From: Acidobacteriaceae bacterium
Lineage (GTDB): Bacteria > Acidobacteriota > Terriglobia > Bryobacterales > Bryobacteraceae
NCBI GenBank assembly: GCA_019244055.1
Contig: JAFATG010000358.1
Coordinates: forward strand, 1 to 56,389
DNA length: 56,389 bases
Direction: 5' to 3'
The notes under the pieces were generated by a model, which saw nothing but the letters and a program-made list of their open reading frames with translations, was not told where the DNA came from and did no database searches. The position numbers were made by a program, and so were the translations under genes. Positions 44,259-52,260 of the stretch are shown here, piece by piece; position 1 is the stretch's first letter, and each line of letters opens with the position of its first letter.

Positions 44259-44954
44259 GTGGCCAGTCAGACTGACGTTGTAAGCTGGCGCGACGAGCAC
44301 CCATCGGCGAAATACATTACGCCGTTTATCGCCTTCATGCTGCTTCTACTGGTGGGCCCTCGGCTGGGTCTCGCGCCGGAAATTGAAGCGCCCACACGAG
44401 TCTTAATCCTTGCGGCGGTCTGCTGGATCTGCTGGCCGCGCGAGATCTCGCTCCGCCCTGCGAAACCGTTTTCCAGTGTAGCGATCGGCGCACTGGTCTT
44501 CGTGCTCTGGATTGCTCCCGAGTTCGTCGATAGCGGTTATCGCGATAACCTTCTGTTCTCGAATTCGTTGGTCGGCCATATCCATTCGTCGCTTCAATCG
44601 GCTGCGCTACACAACCCGTGGGTTCTTACCTGGAGAACAGTCCGGGCCGTTCTCATTGTGCCTGTTGTAGAAGAACTGTTCTGGCGTGGCTGGCTGATGC
44701 GCAAGCTGATCCAAAGCGACTTCCAAACAGTGCCATTGGGAAGTTATTCACCCTTCGCATTTTGGGCGACCGCAATTCTATTCGCCGCCGAACACGGCCC
44801 CTATTGGGATGTTGGCTTGCTCACCGGCGTTATCTACAACGTTTGGATGATCCGGTCGAAATCGATCGCGAGCTGCATCCTCATGCACGCTGTTACCAAT
44901 GCCATTCTCAGTGGATATGTGATAACTACCGCGCATTGGCAGTACTGGCAGTAA
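44259..44954 (+). CDS. CPBP-family intramembrane glutamic endopeptidase (exosortase-associated CAAX-like)
   Basis: A 231-residue multi-pass membrane protein. It has the three CPBP motifs: VEELFWRGWLMRK (EExxxR), AAEHGPYWDVGLLTGVIYN (second motif with histidine) and MHAVTNAIL (HxxxN). Sequence order and the WDVGLLTG region resemble the CAAX-prenyl-protease-related proteins of exosortase (PEP-CTERM) loci, which is a tentative assignment. The start is GTG at 44259, 5 bases after the TPR lipoprotein stop, so it is co-translated with it. Confidence 0.78.
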   Translation: MASQTDVVSWRDEHPSAKYITPFIAFMLLLLVGPRLGLAPEIEAPTRVLILAAVCWICWPREISLRPAKPFSSVAIGALVFVLWIAPEFVDSGYRDNLLFSNSLVGHIHSSLQSAALHNPWVLTWRTVRAVLIVPVVEELFWRGWLMRKLIQSDFQTVPLGSYSPFAFWATAILFAAEHGPYWDVGLLTGVIYNVWMIRSKSIASCILMHAVTNAILSGYVITTAHWQYWQ

Positions 44955-45019
44955 CCCTTTTGCTTTGAACAATTCAAGCCCGATGGTACAGTCTTCGTGA
45001 GGAGAGGGTCCCTTAGACT

Positions 45020-45292
45020 ATGCCATGCCTTCTTGCGATCCTCGCGGTCGCTTTTCCCCGAATTGCCATTGTCCTTCTATGGCTGTTCACGAACTTCTTC
45101 ACCGGGGTGTACCACGGAATCATAATTCCGATACTGGGCTTTCTCTTCCTGCCCCTCACGCTGATTGTCTACACGTACATCGCGAAATTCTACCCGGGAC
45201 ATCTAACGACAGGCGAACTGGTCGCAATTTTTATCGCAATTATCATCGATCTTGGCCTGATGGGAGGCGGAGCGTGGGGCCGGCGCGGCTAA
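45020..45292 (+). CDS. Small hydrophobic membrane protein of unknown function
   Basis: A 90-residue protein with two or three transmembrane helices (about 5-25, 33-55 and 66-84) and a basic tail ending GRRG. Residues FTNFFTGVYHGIIIPILGF and LPLTLIVYTYI make up the centre. Similar small proteins are found in many bacteria without a known role. A GGAGAGGG stretch about 10 bases ahead of the ATG serves as ribosome site. It lies between the CPBP gene and comM. Confidence 0.72.
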   Translation: MPCLLAILAVAFPRIAIVLLWLFTNFFTGVYHGIIIPILGFLFLPLTLIVYTYIAKFYPGHLTTGELVAIFIAIIIDLGLMGGGAWGRRG

Positions 45293-45346
45293 CCTCCCCT
45301 TTTTCTCTCAGTTGAGAATCGAGCGCTTTACCGCCTACTAGCCTGT

Positions 45347-46867
45347 GTGGCCTTATTCCGTACGTTCAGCGCGGCAATTCAAGGTATCGACGCGCATGTG
45401 ATCGATGTTGAAGTCGACATGTATCCTGCCGGCACCAACCGCGACTTCGTCACCGTCGGTATGCCGGACGCTGCGGTAAAGGAAAGTCGGGAGCGAATCA
45501 AATCGGCTCTGCTCAATTCCGGTTTTGGGTATCCGAGTAAGTCCGTCACCATCAATCTCGCCCCTGCCAATGTGAGAAAAGAAGGCGCCGGTTTCGATCT
45601 CCCAATGGCCACCGCCATCCTGGGCGCGATGGGAACGGTGGCAAGAACCGACGATTACCTGATCGTCGGGGAGTTGTCGCTAGACGGCAGCCTCCGGCCG
45701 GTCCGCGGTGCTTTATCGATCGCCGTTTGCGCCGCCCGGCGCGGGATTCGCAATCTTCTGGTGCCGACCGAGAACGCTGCGGAAGCCGCCGTTGCCGAGG
45801 GCGTCCGGGTATTCGGCCTGAAGCATCTGGCCGAGGTAGTTCAGTTCTTGAATGAGCCCTCGGCCTTTCAGGCTGTCAGTCCGATCATTCCTGACCTGGA
45901 GCAGAGTGATCCTGCCGTGCCGGATTTCAGCGACGTGCGCGGCCAAACCACCGCGAAACGAGCCTTGGAAGTCGCCGCGGCCGGCAATCACAACGTGCTG
46001 ATGATCGGGCCGCCTGGATCAGGCAAAACAATGCTGGCCAAGCGTTTCGCCGGTATCCTCCCAAAGCTCACCTTTCGCGAGGCATTGGAAGCAACCCAGA
46101 TCCACGGCGTCGCCGGTGTCCTTCCCGCCGCGATCGGCATTCTTCGCAGCCGCCCTTTTCGAGCTCCTCATCACACCGTTTCCGATGCGGGATTGATTGG
46201 GGGAGGTAGCGGCAGTGCCCGGCCCGGCGAAGTAAGCCTGGCCCACCAAGGCGTCCTATTTCTGGATGAGTTACCGGAATTTCCCCGCGGCGTACTGGAG
46301 CAGTTACGCCAACCCCTGGAAGAAGGCTCTGTGACACTGGCCCGCAGCAACGGGACGCTGACGTTTCCCGCGCGCATTATGCTCGTGGCGGCCATGAATC
46401 CCTGCCCCTGCGGCTTCTACGGCGACAGCACGCGCGAATGCCGCTGTACGCCCGGCATCATTCAACGCTATCTCGCAAAAGTCAGTGGGCCGCTGCTGGA
46501 CCGCATCGATCTCCATATCGAAGTCCCGGCCGTGCCGTACAAGGAGCTTCGTTCCCGCAGCGACGGCCAGTCCTCTGTCCAAATCCGCGAGCGTGTCGAG
46601 GCCGCGCGTGATTTGCAGCGCCAGCGCGGCTTTTACAATTCGCAGATCCCGCCCTCCCAGTTACGTACCCTATGCGCGTTGGATGAAGCTGGCGAGCGCA
46701 CTCTCGAAATGGCTATTCGCCGCATGAACCTTTCCGCCCGTGCGCATGACCGCATGCTCCGCGTCGCCCGTACCATCGCCGATCTGGATCATTCGCCAGG
46801 TGTATGCGCCAAGCACCTCGCCGAAGCCGTCCAGTTCCGTAATCTGGACCGTAACTATTGGAACTGA
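45347..46867 (+). CDS. comM: YifB/ComM family Mg-chelatase-like AAA+ ATPase
   Basis: A 506-residue AAA+ protein. An N-terminal Lon-like/ChlI domain (about 1-165, VDMYPAGTNRDFVTVGMPDAA) precedes the Mg-chelatase AAA core with Walker A IGPPGSGKTMLAKR, Walker B VLFLDELPEF and NPCPCGFYGDSTREC, in which the cysteine cluster is a family hallmark. ComM is a branch-migration helicase in natural transformation. The start is GTG at 45347. Its last 104 bases are repeated, diverged, at 47498-47595. Confidence 0.93.
   Translation: MALFRTFSAAIQGIDAHVIDVEVDMYPAGTNRDFVTVGMPDAAVKESRERIKSALLNSGFGYPSKSVTINLAPANVRKEGAGFDLPMATAILGAMGTVARTDDYLIVGELSLDGSLRPVRGALSIAVCAARRGIRNLLVPTENAAEAAVAEGVRVFGLKHLAEVVQFLNEPSAFQAVSPIIPDLEQSDPAVPDFSDVRGQTTAKRALEVAAAGNHNVLMIGPPGSGKTMLAKRFAGILPKLTFREALEATQIHGVAGVLPAAIGILRSRPFRAPHHTVSDAGLIGGGSGSARPGEVSLAHQGVLFLDELPEFPRGVLEQLRQPLEEGSVTLARSNGTLTFPARIMLVAAMNPCPCGFYGDSTRECRCTPGIIQRYLAKVSGPLLDRIDLHIEVPAVPYKELRSRSDGQSSVQIRERVEAARDLQRQRGFYNSQIPPSQLRTLCALDEAGERTLEMAIRRMNLSARAHDRMLRVARTIADLDHSPGVCAKHLAEAVQFRNLDRNYWN
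46764..46867 (+). repeat. Direct repeat copy 1: 3' end of comM
   Basis: The final 104 bases of comM, from TCGCCCGTACC to the stop, recur at 47498-47595. By hand alignment about 90 of 104 positions agree, with 8 substitutions and 6 gap positions. This copy is the functional gene end. Confidence 0.88.
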
Positions 46868-47026
46868 AAACCTGGAATGGCTAAATCGTCGGTCGATGAT
46901 CGAACTTCACCTCACGCACCAGACGACTTGACTCGGCAGCGGGCCCGGCTGAACGAAAAGCGATCGCTTCGCGTCCGCCTGGTCGCCACATGCTTTTCGA
47001 AGGTAAAATGAACAGCGAAGGCAGAT

Positions 47027-47304
47027 GTGCAGGTTCGGTTCTATATTGATCCTGCAACCGGTGTGCCTCATATTCACAGTCACACTATCGACGAAGACGA
47101 GGTGATCGAGATTCTGGAAAAACCTGGCGAAGGCCGCCCAGGTCATGAGGGCTCAAGAGTGGCGCTTGGTCAAACTAGCTCCGGAAGATATCTCCGGTGA
47201 TCTACGCTCCGGAGCCCGGCGGTTTGTTTGTGATCACAGCGTATGAGTTGAGAGGAAAGCTGCTGGCGGCGTATCGCAGGCGGCGGGCGAAGAAGCATCG
47301 ATGA
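47027..47304 (+). pseudogene. DUF4258-like toxin gene disrupted by a 1-bp frameshift
   Basis: The first frame from GTG 47027 reads VQVRFYIDPATGVPHIHSHT, then DEDEVIEILEKPGEGRPG and ends GQTSSGRYLR with TGA at 47198. The neighbouring frame from GTG 47197 continues VIYAPEPGGLFVITAYELRG and KLLAAYRRRRAKKHR to TGA 47304. Joined, the two match DUF4258 (BrnT-like fold) proteins, in which RYLRVIY is continuous, so one base is missing near 47196. The ribosome site GAAGG is 6 bases upstream. Its last four bases overlap the partner gene start. It may be inactive. Confidence 0.75.
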
Positions 47305-47495
47305 GCGAGACCAAATTTCCGGTTGGGTGGGACGAGGACAAAATAAACAAAGTGCTTGCCCATTACGACGAGCAGAGCGAGGAACAGGCCGTAGTGGAAG
47401 ATGAGGCAGGTATAGAATCCTCCGAGACTGTAATGAATGTCCCTCATAATCTGGTGTCAGCCGTTCGCGAGCTGATCGCGAGGCACCAAGGCTGA
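47301..47495 (+). CDS. Small antitoxin-like protein paired with the DUF4258 gene
   Basis: A 64-residue acidic protein (MSETKFPVGWDEDKINKVL, SEEQAVVEDEAG) with the start overlapping the stop of the upstream DUF4258 gene as ATGA. The PxGWDExxxxxVLxHYxxQ pattern is common to small partners of DUF4258 proteins, which have been regarded as toxin-antitoxin-like pairs. The frame is intact even though the partner is frameshifted. The DNA downstream is a diverged copy of the comM end. Confidence 0.65.
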   Translation: MSETKFPVGWDEDKINKVLAHYDEQSEEQAVVEDEAGIESSETVMNVPHNLVSAVRELIARHQG

Positions 47496-47497
47496 TT

Positions 47498-47595
47498 TCG
47501 CCCGTACCACCGCCATCTGATCATTCTTCAGGACGCGCCAAGCACCTCGCCGGAGCGTCCAGTTCCGTAATTTGGACCGCAACTATTGCAACTGA
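47498..47595 (+). repeat. Direct repeat copy 2: diverged remnant of the comM 3' end
   Basis: Ninety-eight bases aligned to 46764-46867 at about 87% over 104 positions, with small deletions that destroy the reading frame. It starts 2 bases after the antitoxin-like gene stop. Together the copies bracket about 630 bases that hold only the DUF4258 pair, which looks like insertion or duplication at the comM end. Confidence 0.88.
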
Positions 47596-47611
47596 TCCGC
47601 ATAGCTTGGGG

Positions 47612-47628
47612 GCAGGCGCTCCGCCTGC
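47612..47628. repeat. Perfect 7-bp-arm GC palindrome GCAGGCG-CTC-CGCCTGC
   Basis: GCAGGCG at 47612-47618 and CGCCTGC at 47622-47628 are perfect inverted arms about a 3-base loop, preceded by a G run. No T-run follows, so a terminator is unlikely. It resembles REP-like dispersed palindromes of intergenic DNA. Confidence 0.5.
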
Positions 47629-47798
47629 AGCGGCCTCGTATACGTACACTCGCAGGTTGCCCATGAGGAATAGCGGACTCTCGGCCACATTTGGCAAAAG
47701 AGGCTGGAAATTTCGGTGCCCAGTCCGCCACTAGGGACCTCTCCTCATTTTCTGCGGTACGGACCTCGTGCCTGCCGTCGAACGGAGAAGTGCCCCTC

Positions 47799-49340
47799 TT
47801 ACACTCCTGCTGCGACAACGTTGCCTGCGGTCCCGCGCAATGTCTGGCGCGCCGCGAGTTCCTCTCGAAACCGCAAATGACGCAGCCGCGTAAGCTCCAC
47901 CAGCGGCCGCCACACCGTATGCACCAAATCGTGCCGGATCAGCAGATGCCAGAATCGATTCGATCGCTTATACAAGTACGACATCGCCAGATACGGAGCA
48001 ACCGCGCGCCAATCCTCCGGCCGTCGCCGCCAGATCGAAGCATGCGAGAAAAGGCGCTGATAAATCCATGCGTAACCCTGCTCGAGTTCTTCCGGGGTCA
48101 TGTGCTTTGGACGAAACACCGCATGCGCCGTGTCGTACCGGCTCCAATCGCGGTGCAACAGGCGGCCCGCTGCCTCCATCTGCTTGAAGAGCGGCGTCCC
48201 CGGATAAGGTGTGAGGATATGGAAAGTGGAGCATTCCAAACGGTTCTCTTCAACCCACTCCGCCGTTCGCACAAAAACATCTTTCCTGTCGTGATCGAAT
48301 CCCAGTACGAACGAGCTGTTGACTTGGATGCCATGATCGTGCAAAAGGCGAACCCTCCGGGCATACTCGGCGGTTCTCGGCGTCTTTTTGCGCGACTCCA
48401 ACAGATTTTCGTCGGTGAGCGATTCAAATCCAACGAACACTCCCGTGCAGCCCGCGAGCGCCATCTCCCGAATCAAACTGGAATCGTCCGTGACATCAAT
48501 GGAAACTGCCGCGCTCCAGATCTTTTTTAGGGGACGAAGCGCCTGACACAGAAGGCGCAAGTAGTCCCTGCGTGAGCCGAGATTGTTATCGATGAACACG
48601 CCATACGGCTGATCGTCCGCTTCAAATTCGGCCGCCACCTGGGCCGGGTCACGCATCCGGTACGGCATGCGCAGCCCTTCGGTCGCTAGGTAGCAGAACC
48701 CGCACCGGTTGTGACAGCCGCGGGTGGCGATCAAGCTCGTTGTCGTAAGAAAGCTTTTCCGCGGCAGGATCGATCGTCGTGGTGCTGGATCGCTGCGGTA
48801 ATCGCTCTCATACGTCGCCGAGTAGCGTTGCTCCAGTCTTCCCGATTCGAAATCGGCCACAATGCGGGGCCAAAGCTGTACGCCGTCGCCTACAGCCAAC
48901 GCGTCCGCGTGCGATGCGCATTCATCGGGGCAGGAGAGCACGTGCAACCCGCCCAATACCACTTTGCTTCCCCGCTGCCGGTACCAGTCCGCCAGTTCAA
49001 ACGCGCGCTGCGCAAATGTCAGATGCACGGTAATCCCAACCAGCGCAGGAAGGGGCTGAACCGGCGGCCGCCCGTGAAGGAGATTTTCGTCCCAGTACTC
49101 GACCCGCCAATGGTCAGGCGTCGTTGCCGCAAAGCTGGTCAACGCCAGCGTCGGCGTGAGGACATGCTTACCGAAGCTCGCGTTCGGGTCCTTGGTGTAA
49201 AACGGATTGATCAGCAGCGCGTAGCGCGCTTCTATCGCACTCGCCGGCAGCCTCGGATCAAGAAGAGGTGCCTCCGTCATCTCTTTCGGTCTCCAGCGTC
49301 GTCGTGGTGAGCGTGCGAACGGATTGGCCGGTCTTTTCAT
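47799..49340 (-). CDS. B12-binding-domain radical SAM protein
   Basis: A 513-residue enzyme. An N-terminal Rossmann/B12-binding-like region at about 40-155 (LVGITVHLTFAQRAFELADW, KVVLGGLHVLSCPDE) precedes a radical SAM barrel with the cluster-binding Cys209, Cys213 and Cys216 in RGCHNRCGFC. A C-terminal region after PYPGTPLFKQMEAAGR is typical of the group that includes methyltransferase-like lipid-modifying enzymes. The reaction is not identified. The ATG at 49340 is followed at codon 21 by another ATG, which may be the true start since the intervening residues are basic and unconserved. The genes around it on both sides are toxin-antitoxin modules. Confidence 0.8.
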   Translation of the reverse strand: MKRPANPFARSPRRRWRPKEMTEAPLLDPRLPASAIEARYALLINPFYTKDPNASFGKHVLTPTLALTSFAATTPDHWRVEYWDENLLHGRPPVQPLPALVGITVHLTFAQRAFELADWYRQRGSKVVLGGLHVLSCPDECASHADALAVGDGVQLWPRIVADFESGRLEQRYSATYESDYRSDPAPRRSILPRKSFLTTTSLIATRGCHNRCGFCYLATEGLRMPYRMRDPAQVAAEFEADDQPYGVFIDNNLGSRRDYLRLLCQALRPLKKIWSAAVSIDVTDDSSLIREMALAGCTGVFVGFESLTDENLLESRKKTPRTAEYARRVRLLHDHGIQVNSSFVLGFDHDRKDVFVRTAEWVEENRLECSTFHILTPYPGTPLFKQMEAAGRLLHRDWSRYDTAHAVFRPKHMTPEELEQGYAWIYQRLFSHASIWRRRPEDWRAVAPYLAMSYLYKRSNRFWHLLIRHDLVHTVWRPLVELTRLRHLRFREELAARQTLRGTAGNVVAAGV

Positions 49341-49369
49341 ACCAGTAGTACTCTAGCATATAAAGTACT

Positions 49370-49762
49370 CTATAGAACTTGATTTTGTCGCTCATGCTTT
49401 ACATGAGCGCGCAACCAGCGAACTAGCTCATCAAACGCGAACTGGTTCTTGTCATAAAGGGCGGCGATAAAGGCGTACGTCTCGTTCGCATTCGCCGTGA
49501 GGCGTGCGCCATTGATAGCGAGGAAAGTATATGTGGCCGCAAAAGCCGTCCGCTTGTTGCCGTCGATGAAAGGATGATTCTGCGCGAGACTTTCCCACAG
49601 CGCCGCTGCCTCCTCAATGAGATCCGCGTAGTAACCTGTCTGTGGGCGGTAGAGAGCAGCTTCCAAAAGCCCGTAATCTCGAACACCTCGGGCACCCCCG
49701 TAACGCTCAATCTGATCGGCATGAATCGCGAGCACTTCGGCCACCGTTAGGTGGTCGGTCAT
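49370..49762 (-). CDS. doc: Doc-type Fic-domain toxin
   Basis: A 130-residue Fic/Doc protein. The core motif HPFIDGNKR at residues 63-71 matches the Doc form (HxFx(D/A)GNKR). Doc phosphorylates and inactivates EF-Tu, and similar proteins AMPylate targets. Length is close to phage P1 Doc. It overlaps the antitoxin stop region by 4 bases (ATGA at 49759-49762) and sits downstream of it, the usual order for phd-doc-like modules. Confidence 0.9.
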   Translation of the reverse strand: MTDHLTVAEVLAIHADQIERYGGARGVRDYGLLEAALYRPQTGYYADLIEEAAALWESLAQNHPFIDGNKRTAFAATYTFLAINGARLTANANETYAFIAALYDKNQFAFDELVRWLRAHVKHERQNQVL

Positions 49763-49986
49763 TCAGCCAGCTTCTTGTAAAGAGCGCCATATCTCTCATG
49801 GCTGGCCAGGTAAGCACCCATTACGTGCGGCCGGGGCTTAGCATTCGTGCACTTTTCGATCAGATCCCGTAACGCCTCTTCCACAAGGGCCTGCAGTTGT
49901 CGGCCCTCTTTCTGCGCGAGCAATCGCAGGGCCGTGAGGATTTCGGAATTGACCTGAGTAGCAAATTTCTCTCGCGTCTGAGACAT
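49759..49986 (-). CDS. Ribbon-helix-helix-like antitoxin of the Doc module
   Basis: A 75-residue protein beginning MSQTREKFATQVNSEILTAL, a ribbon followed by helices, as in ribbon-helix-helix DNA-binding antitoxins, then EGRQLQALVEEALRDLIE. The C-terminal part (YLASHERYGALYKKLAE) probably binds and neutralises the toxin. It is not the Phd fold, so the pairing is a variant. The stop overlaps the doc ATG by 4 bases. Such antitoxins normally repress their own promoter; no operator was identified. Confidence 0.8.
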   Translation of the reverse strand: MSQTREKFATQVNSEILTALRLLAQKEGRQLQALVEEALRDLIEKCTNAKPRPHVMGAYLASHERYGALYKKLAE

Positions 49987-50086
49987 ACCCTTCGCCTCCC
50001 CACAGTTAGTCTATCATGATCAATCAAGATGCGTCATGACGATTCCAGCAAGTTCTCTTCCGCCGGAGCTGGTGTAATGCCCCTCC

Positions 50087-51664
50087 TCACCTCTTCCGCT
50101 CTAATATCCGAAACCCGTTCTCGAACCCGATCTGCCGGTAATTCCTCTCCAGATACGGCTCCATAATCAACTTGTCTTTGGCAGGTGGCCGGTACGCCGG
50201 AAATAAGTTGCGCAAACCTTCGCCCGAGAACACGGTGTCCCAAAGCACGTAGCGCACCCGCTTCCTTTCGATATCTTCGACCGCTTCATGAAACTGTGCG
50301 TCTGTATTGATCCCGTACATCAGGTTGCTGTATCGCGTTGGGTTGCGAACGTCCGCGGCGAAATAGTAAATCGGTTGATACGGGTAAACAAAAACCTCTT
50401 CGCCTCGCGTGGTGTGCGTCTGCAGGAACTCCAGAACCGGGTCCGTTGTCGAGCCATAGAGTGTCCCGCGGCGAGACTGAATCGGAACGCGTTGCCCGCT
50501 CGCCGCCGCTACATTCACGGTCCCATAGAGCACTGCGCATCCTGTGATCCCCGCAGCCACGTATTTGCCAACTGCGCGCTTTCGACGTTCTAGAAGCGCG
50601 AAAGACACCACCAGTAGCAGAACGCAGCCGTTTCTCAGATGCCCCAAATCCCAGCGGTGCAGCTCCGAAGCCCAAATCGCGATCCCCGCTGCCCAGTACG
50701 GAATCAGTCTTCGTTCGGAAGCGTCCGTTCGCCACCTGTAAGCGAGCAGCGGCAAAATCGCCGGTAATCCCAGGATAAGGAGAAAGGGAACACTGAAGAT
50801 GAATACCAGGCCCAGCGCCACCGGCCCCGGAAAGATGGCGTGCAGCGCGGGATACCAGCTCCGCCAGAATCCCTCGCGCAGTATGAATCCGTACGGCGCC
50901 GAGTTCGCCTTCTCATACGTCGATAGAGGCCAGATCAGGTTCGCATAGACCAGATATCGCAGCGCGTGCGCCCAGGTATACAACAGCAATTCCGCCGCGA
51001 TTACCCCCGAAAATCCCAGCCCGACCAGCATCGCCGCGCCGCGTGCACGTGCCCGGTGCAAGATGAACAGCGTCAGCACGAACGCGCAAGCTAAGTAGAA
51101 CCCCTTCTGCTGCAGAAAGCAGCTGGTCGCTCCCGCCAAGGCGCCCGCCGTTAAAAAAGACCATCTTCTGTGGATCCCTTCCGCCCCGTGCACGAAAATC
51201 GCAAACGCCGCCAGCGCGAACAGATTGCTGTCGTAATGAGGGCTCGTCATGACTCCCAGCGGGATCGAGGTGACAAGCACCACCAGCGCCGCCGAGATAC
51301 CTGTTCCGCCAATGCGTTGGCCAAGGTAGAACAGCAAGGTCGCAGTCGCCGTACCCGTGACTAGCAGCACGGCCCGAGCCGTTAAGAAGCTTACACCAAA
51401 GAACTTGAAGAACATGGCCAGCCAGTAGAACGACCCCGGCCCTTGCAATTCCACAAAGTCGCGTGCCGGAATCGCCCCCCGCAAGACCATCTGCGCCCCG
51501 TAGATATAAATTCCACCGTCCGGATTCCAAGTCAGAACCCGAACAAAGAAAAAGAGATATACGGCCGCGAGCGCGGCGAATGCCAGCAGCGGAATAGAGA
51601 CCCGCCCACCGGCCATCGCGGTAGGCGCGGGTTCTATTCCCGCTCTTAGCGGAACGGAGGCCAC
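50087..51664 (-). CDS. GT39/ArnT-like glycosyltransferase membrane protein
   Basis: A 525-residue polytopic membrane protein with about 10-11 hydrophobic segments. After the first helix comes TWNPDGGIYIYGAQMVLRGA, then DFVELQGPGSFYWLAMFFK: the first periplasmic loop with Asp-x-Gly and the PG motif is characteristic of dolichyl-/undecaprenyl-linked PMT/ArnT-type transferases. The C-terminal third (about 400-525) is a soluble periplasmic domain with FVYPYQPIYYFAA. It probably moves a lipid-linked sugar onto an envelope acceptor. It has no operon partner in view, being followed by the toxin module. Confidence 0.78.
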   Translation of the reverse strand: MASVPLRAGIEPAPTAMAGGRVSIPLLAFAALAAVYLFFFVRVLTWNPDGGIYIYGAQMVLRGAIPARDFVELQGPGSFYWLAMFFKFFGVSFLTARAVLLVTGTATATLLFYLGQRIGGTGISAALVVLVTSIPLGVMTSPHYDSNLFALAAFAIFVHGAEGIHRRWSFLTAGALAGATSCFLQQKGFYLACAFVLTLFILHRARARGAAMLVGLGFSGVIAAELLLYTWAHALRYLVYANLIWPLSTYEKANSAPYGFILREGFWRSWYPALHAIFPGPVALGLVFIFSVPFLLILGLPAILPLLAYRWRTDASERRLIPYWAAGIAIWASELHRWDLGHLRNGCVLLLVVSFALLERRKRAVGKYVAAGITGCAVLYGTVNVAAASGQRVPIQSRRGTLYGSTTDPVLEFLQTHTTRGEEVFVYPYQPIYYFAADVRNPTRYSNLMYGINTDAQFHEAVEDIERKRVRYVLWDTVFSGEGLRNLFPAYRPPAKDKLIMEPYLERNYRQIGFENGFRILERKR

Positions 51665-51848
51665 ATGAGACAGTTTTCCGGTTGCCAGCTACTTCTCATC
51701 CCACCTCGCCAGTTTTGGTTAGTTCTTATACACTCAGTACCCGGCATGCGGCACTTTTGCAGAACTGGTCCCTCGGCCTGACACGCTGAATGAAAGACGA
51801 TCAGTAATTACGGAGTCTAATCGGCAACGACTGAATCACAAAAGATAG

Positions 51849-52169
51849 GTGGGGCTTTACACCATGCGCCGAGTGGCCTGTGGCACTAGAGAGAGTAATG
51901 AGGAGTATCTGTGCGAGTTAATCAGCAGCCAGGTGCATTTTGGGCTTACGTACGTCGGCCAAGCCCGTTCGGCCTATGAAAACGGGAAGGGCGAGCACGG
52001 AGAAATCGCCCGAACCATTGCCGTGAATGCTTACTCGACGGCTAACCGCTTTGCGAGTCGCTTGACCGAACGGACCCGCGACGCCCGGCTGAATGGCATT
52101 GAAGCTCTCAGGGTTCAGATTGAGTCCGTCTGGCCGAATACCACCTTCGCCCGCGAGATCGCCTCCTAG
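51849..52169 (+). CDS. Small hypothetical protein
   Basis: Up to 106 residues; GTG at 51849 or ATG at 51864 are possible starts. The frame encodes a helical, soluble sequence (LTYVGQARSAYENGKGEHGE, then ARTIAVNAYSTANRFAS) with no signal and no recognised domain. Composition and length are plausible for a real protein, and similar small helical proteins occur in Acidobacteriota. It lies alone 91 bases before the GH13 gene and could be noise. Confidence 0.45.
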   Translation: MGLYTMRRVACGTRESNEEYLCELISSQVHFGLTYVGQARSAYENGKGEHGEIARTIAVNAYSTANRFASRLTERTRDARLNGIEALRVQIESVWPNTTFAREIAS

Positions 52170-52260
52170 CCTCGTCAGCAGCTGATCGGAAACGCCGTGA
52201 CGTGCGCTGAAAGTAGATATACTTGGCGAATTACTGTTTACTCCACGCTCGGCGGCGTTT

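Noticed and set aside
44964-44981. GCTTTGAACAATTCAAGC as a terminator after the CPBP gene
   Set aside because: The stem is AT-rich with a bulge and no T-run follows, so it would terminate poorly.
46877-47011. A 44-codon open frame (MAKSSVDDRTSPHAPDD...) between comM and the DUF4258 gene
   Set aside because: It has no ribosome site, no recognisable fold and odd composition. It is most likely chance in the inserted segment.
47691-48530. A 279-codon plus-strand frame antisense to the radical SAM gene
   Set aside because: Basic, Pro/Arg/His-rich translation without domains; the opposite strand shows a proper catalytic cysteine triad.
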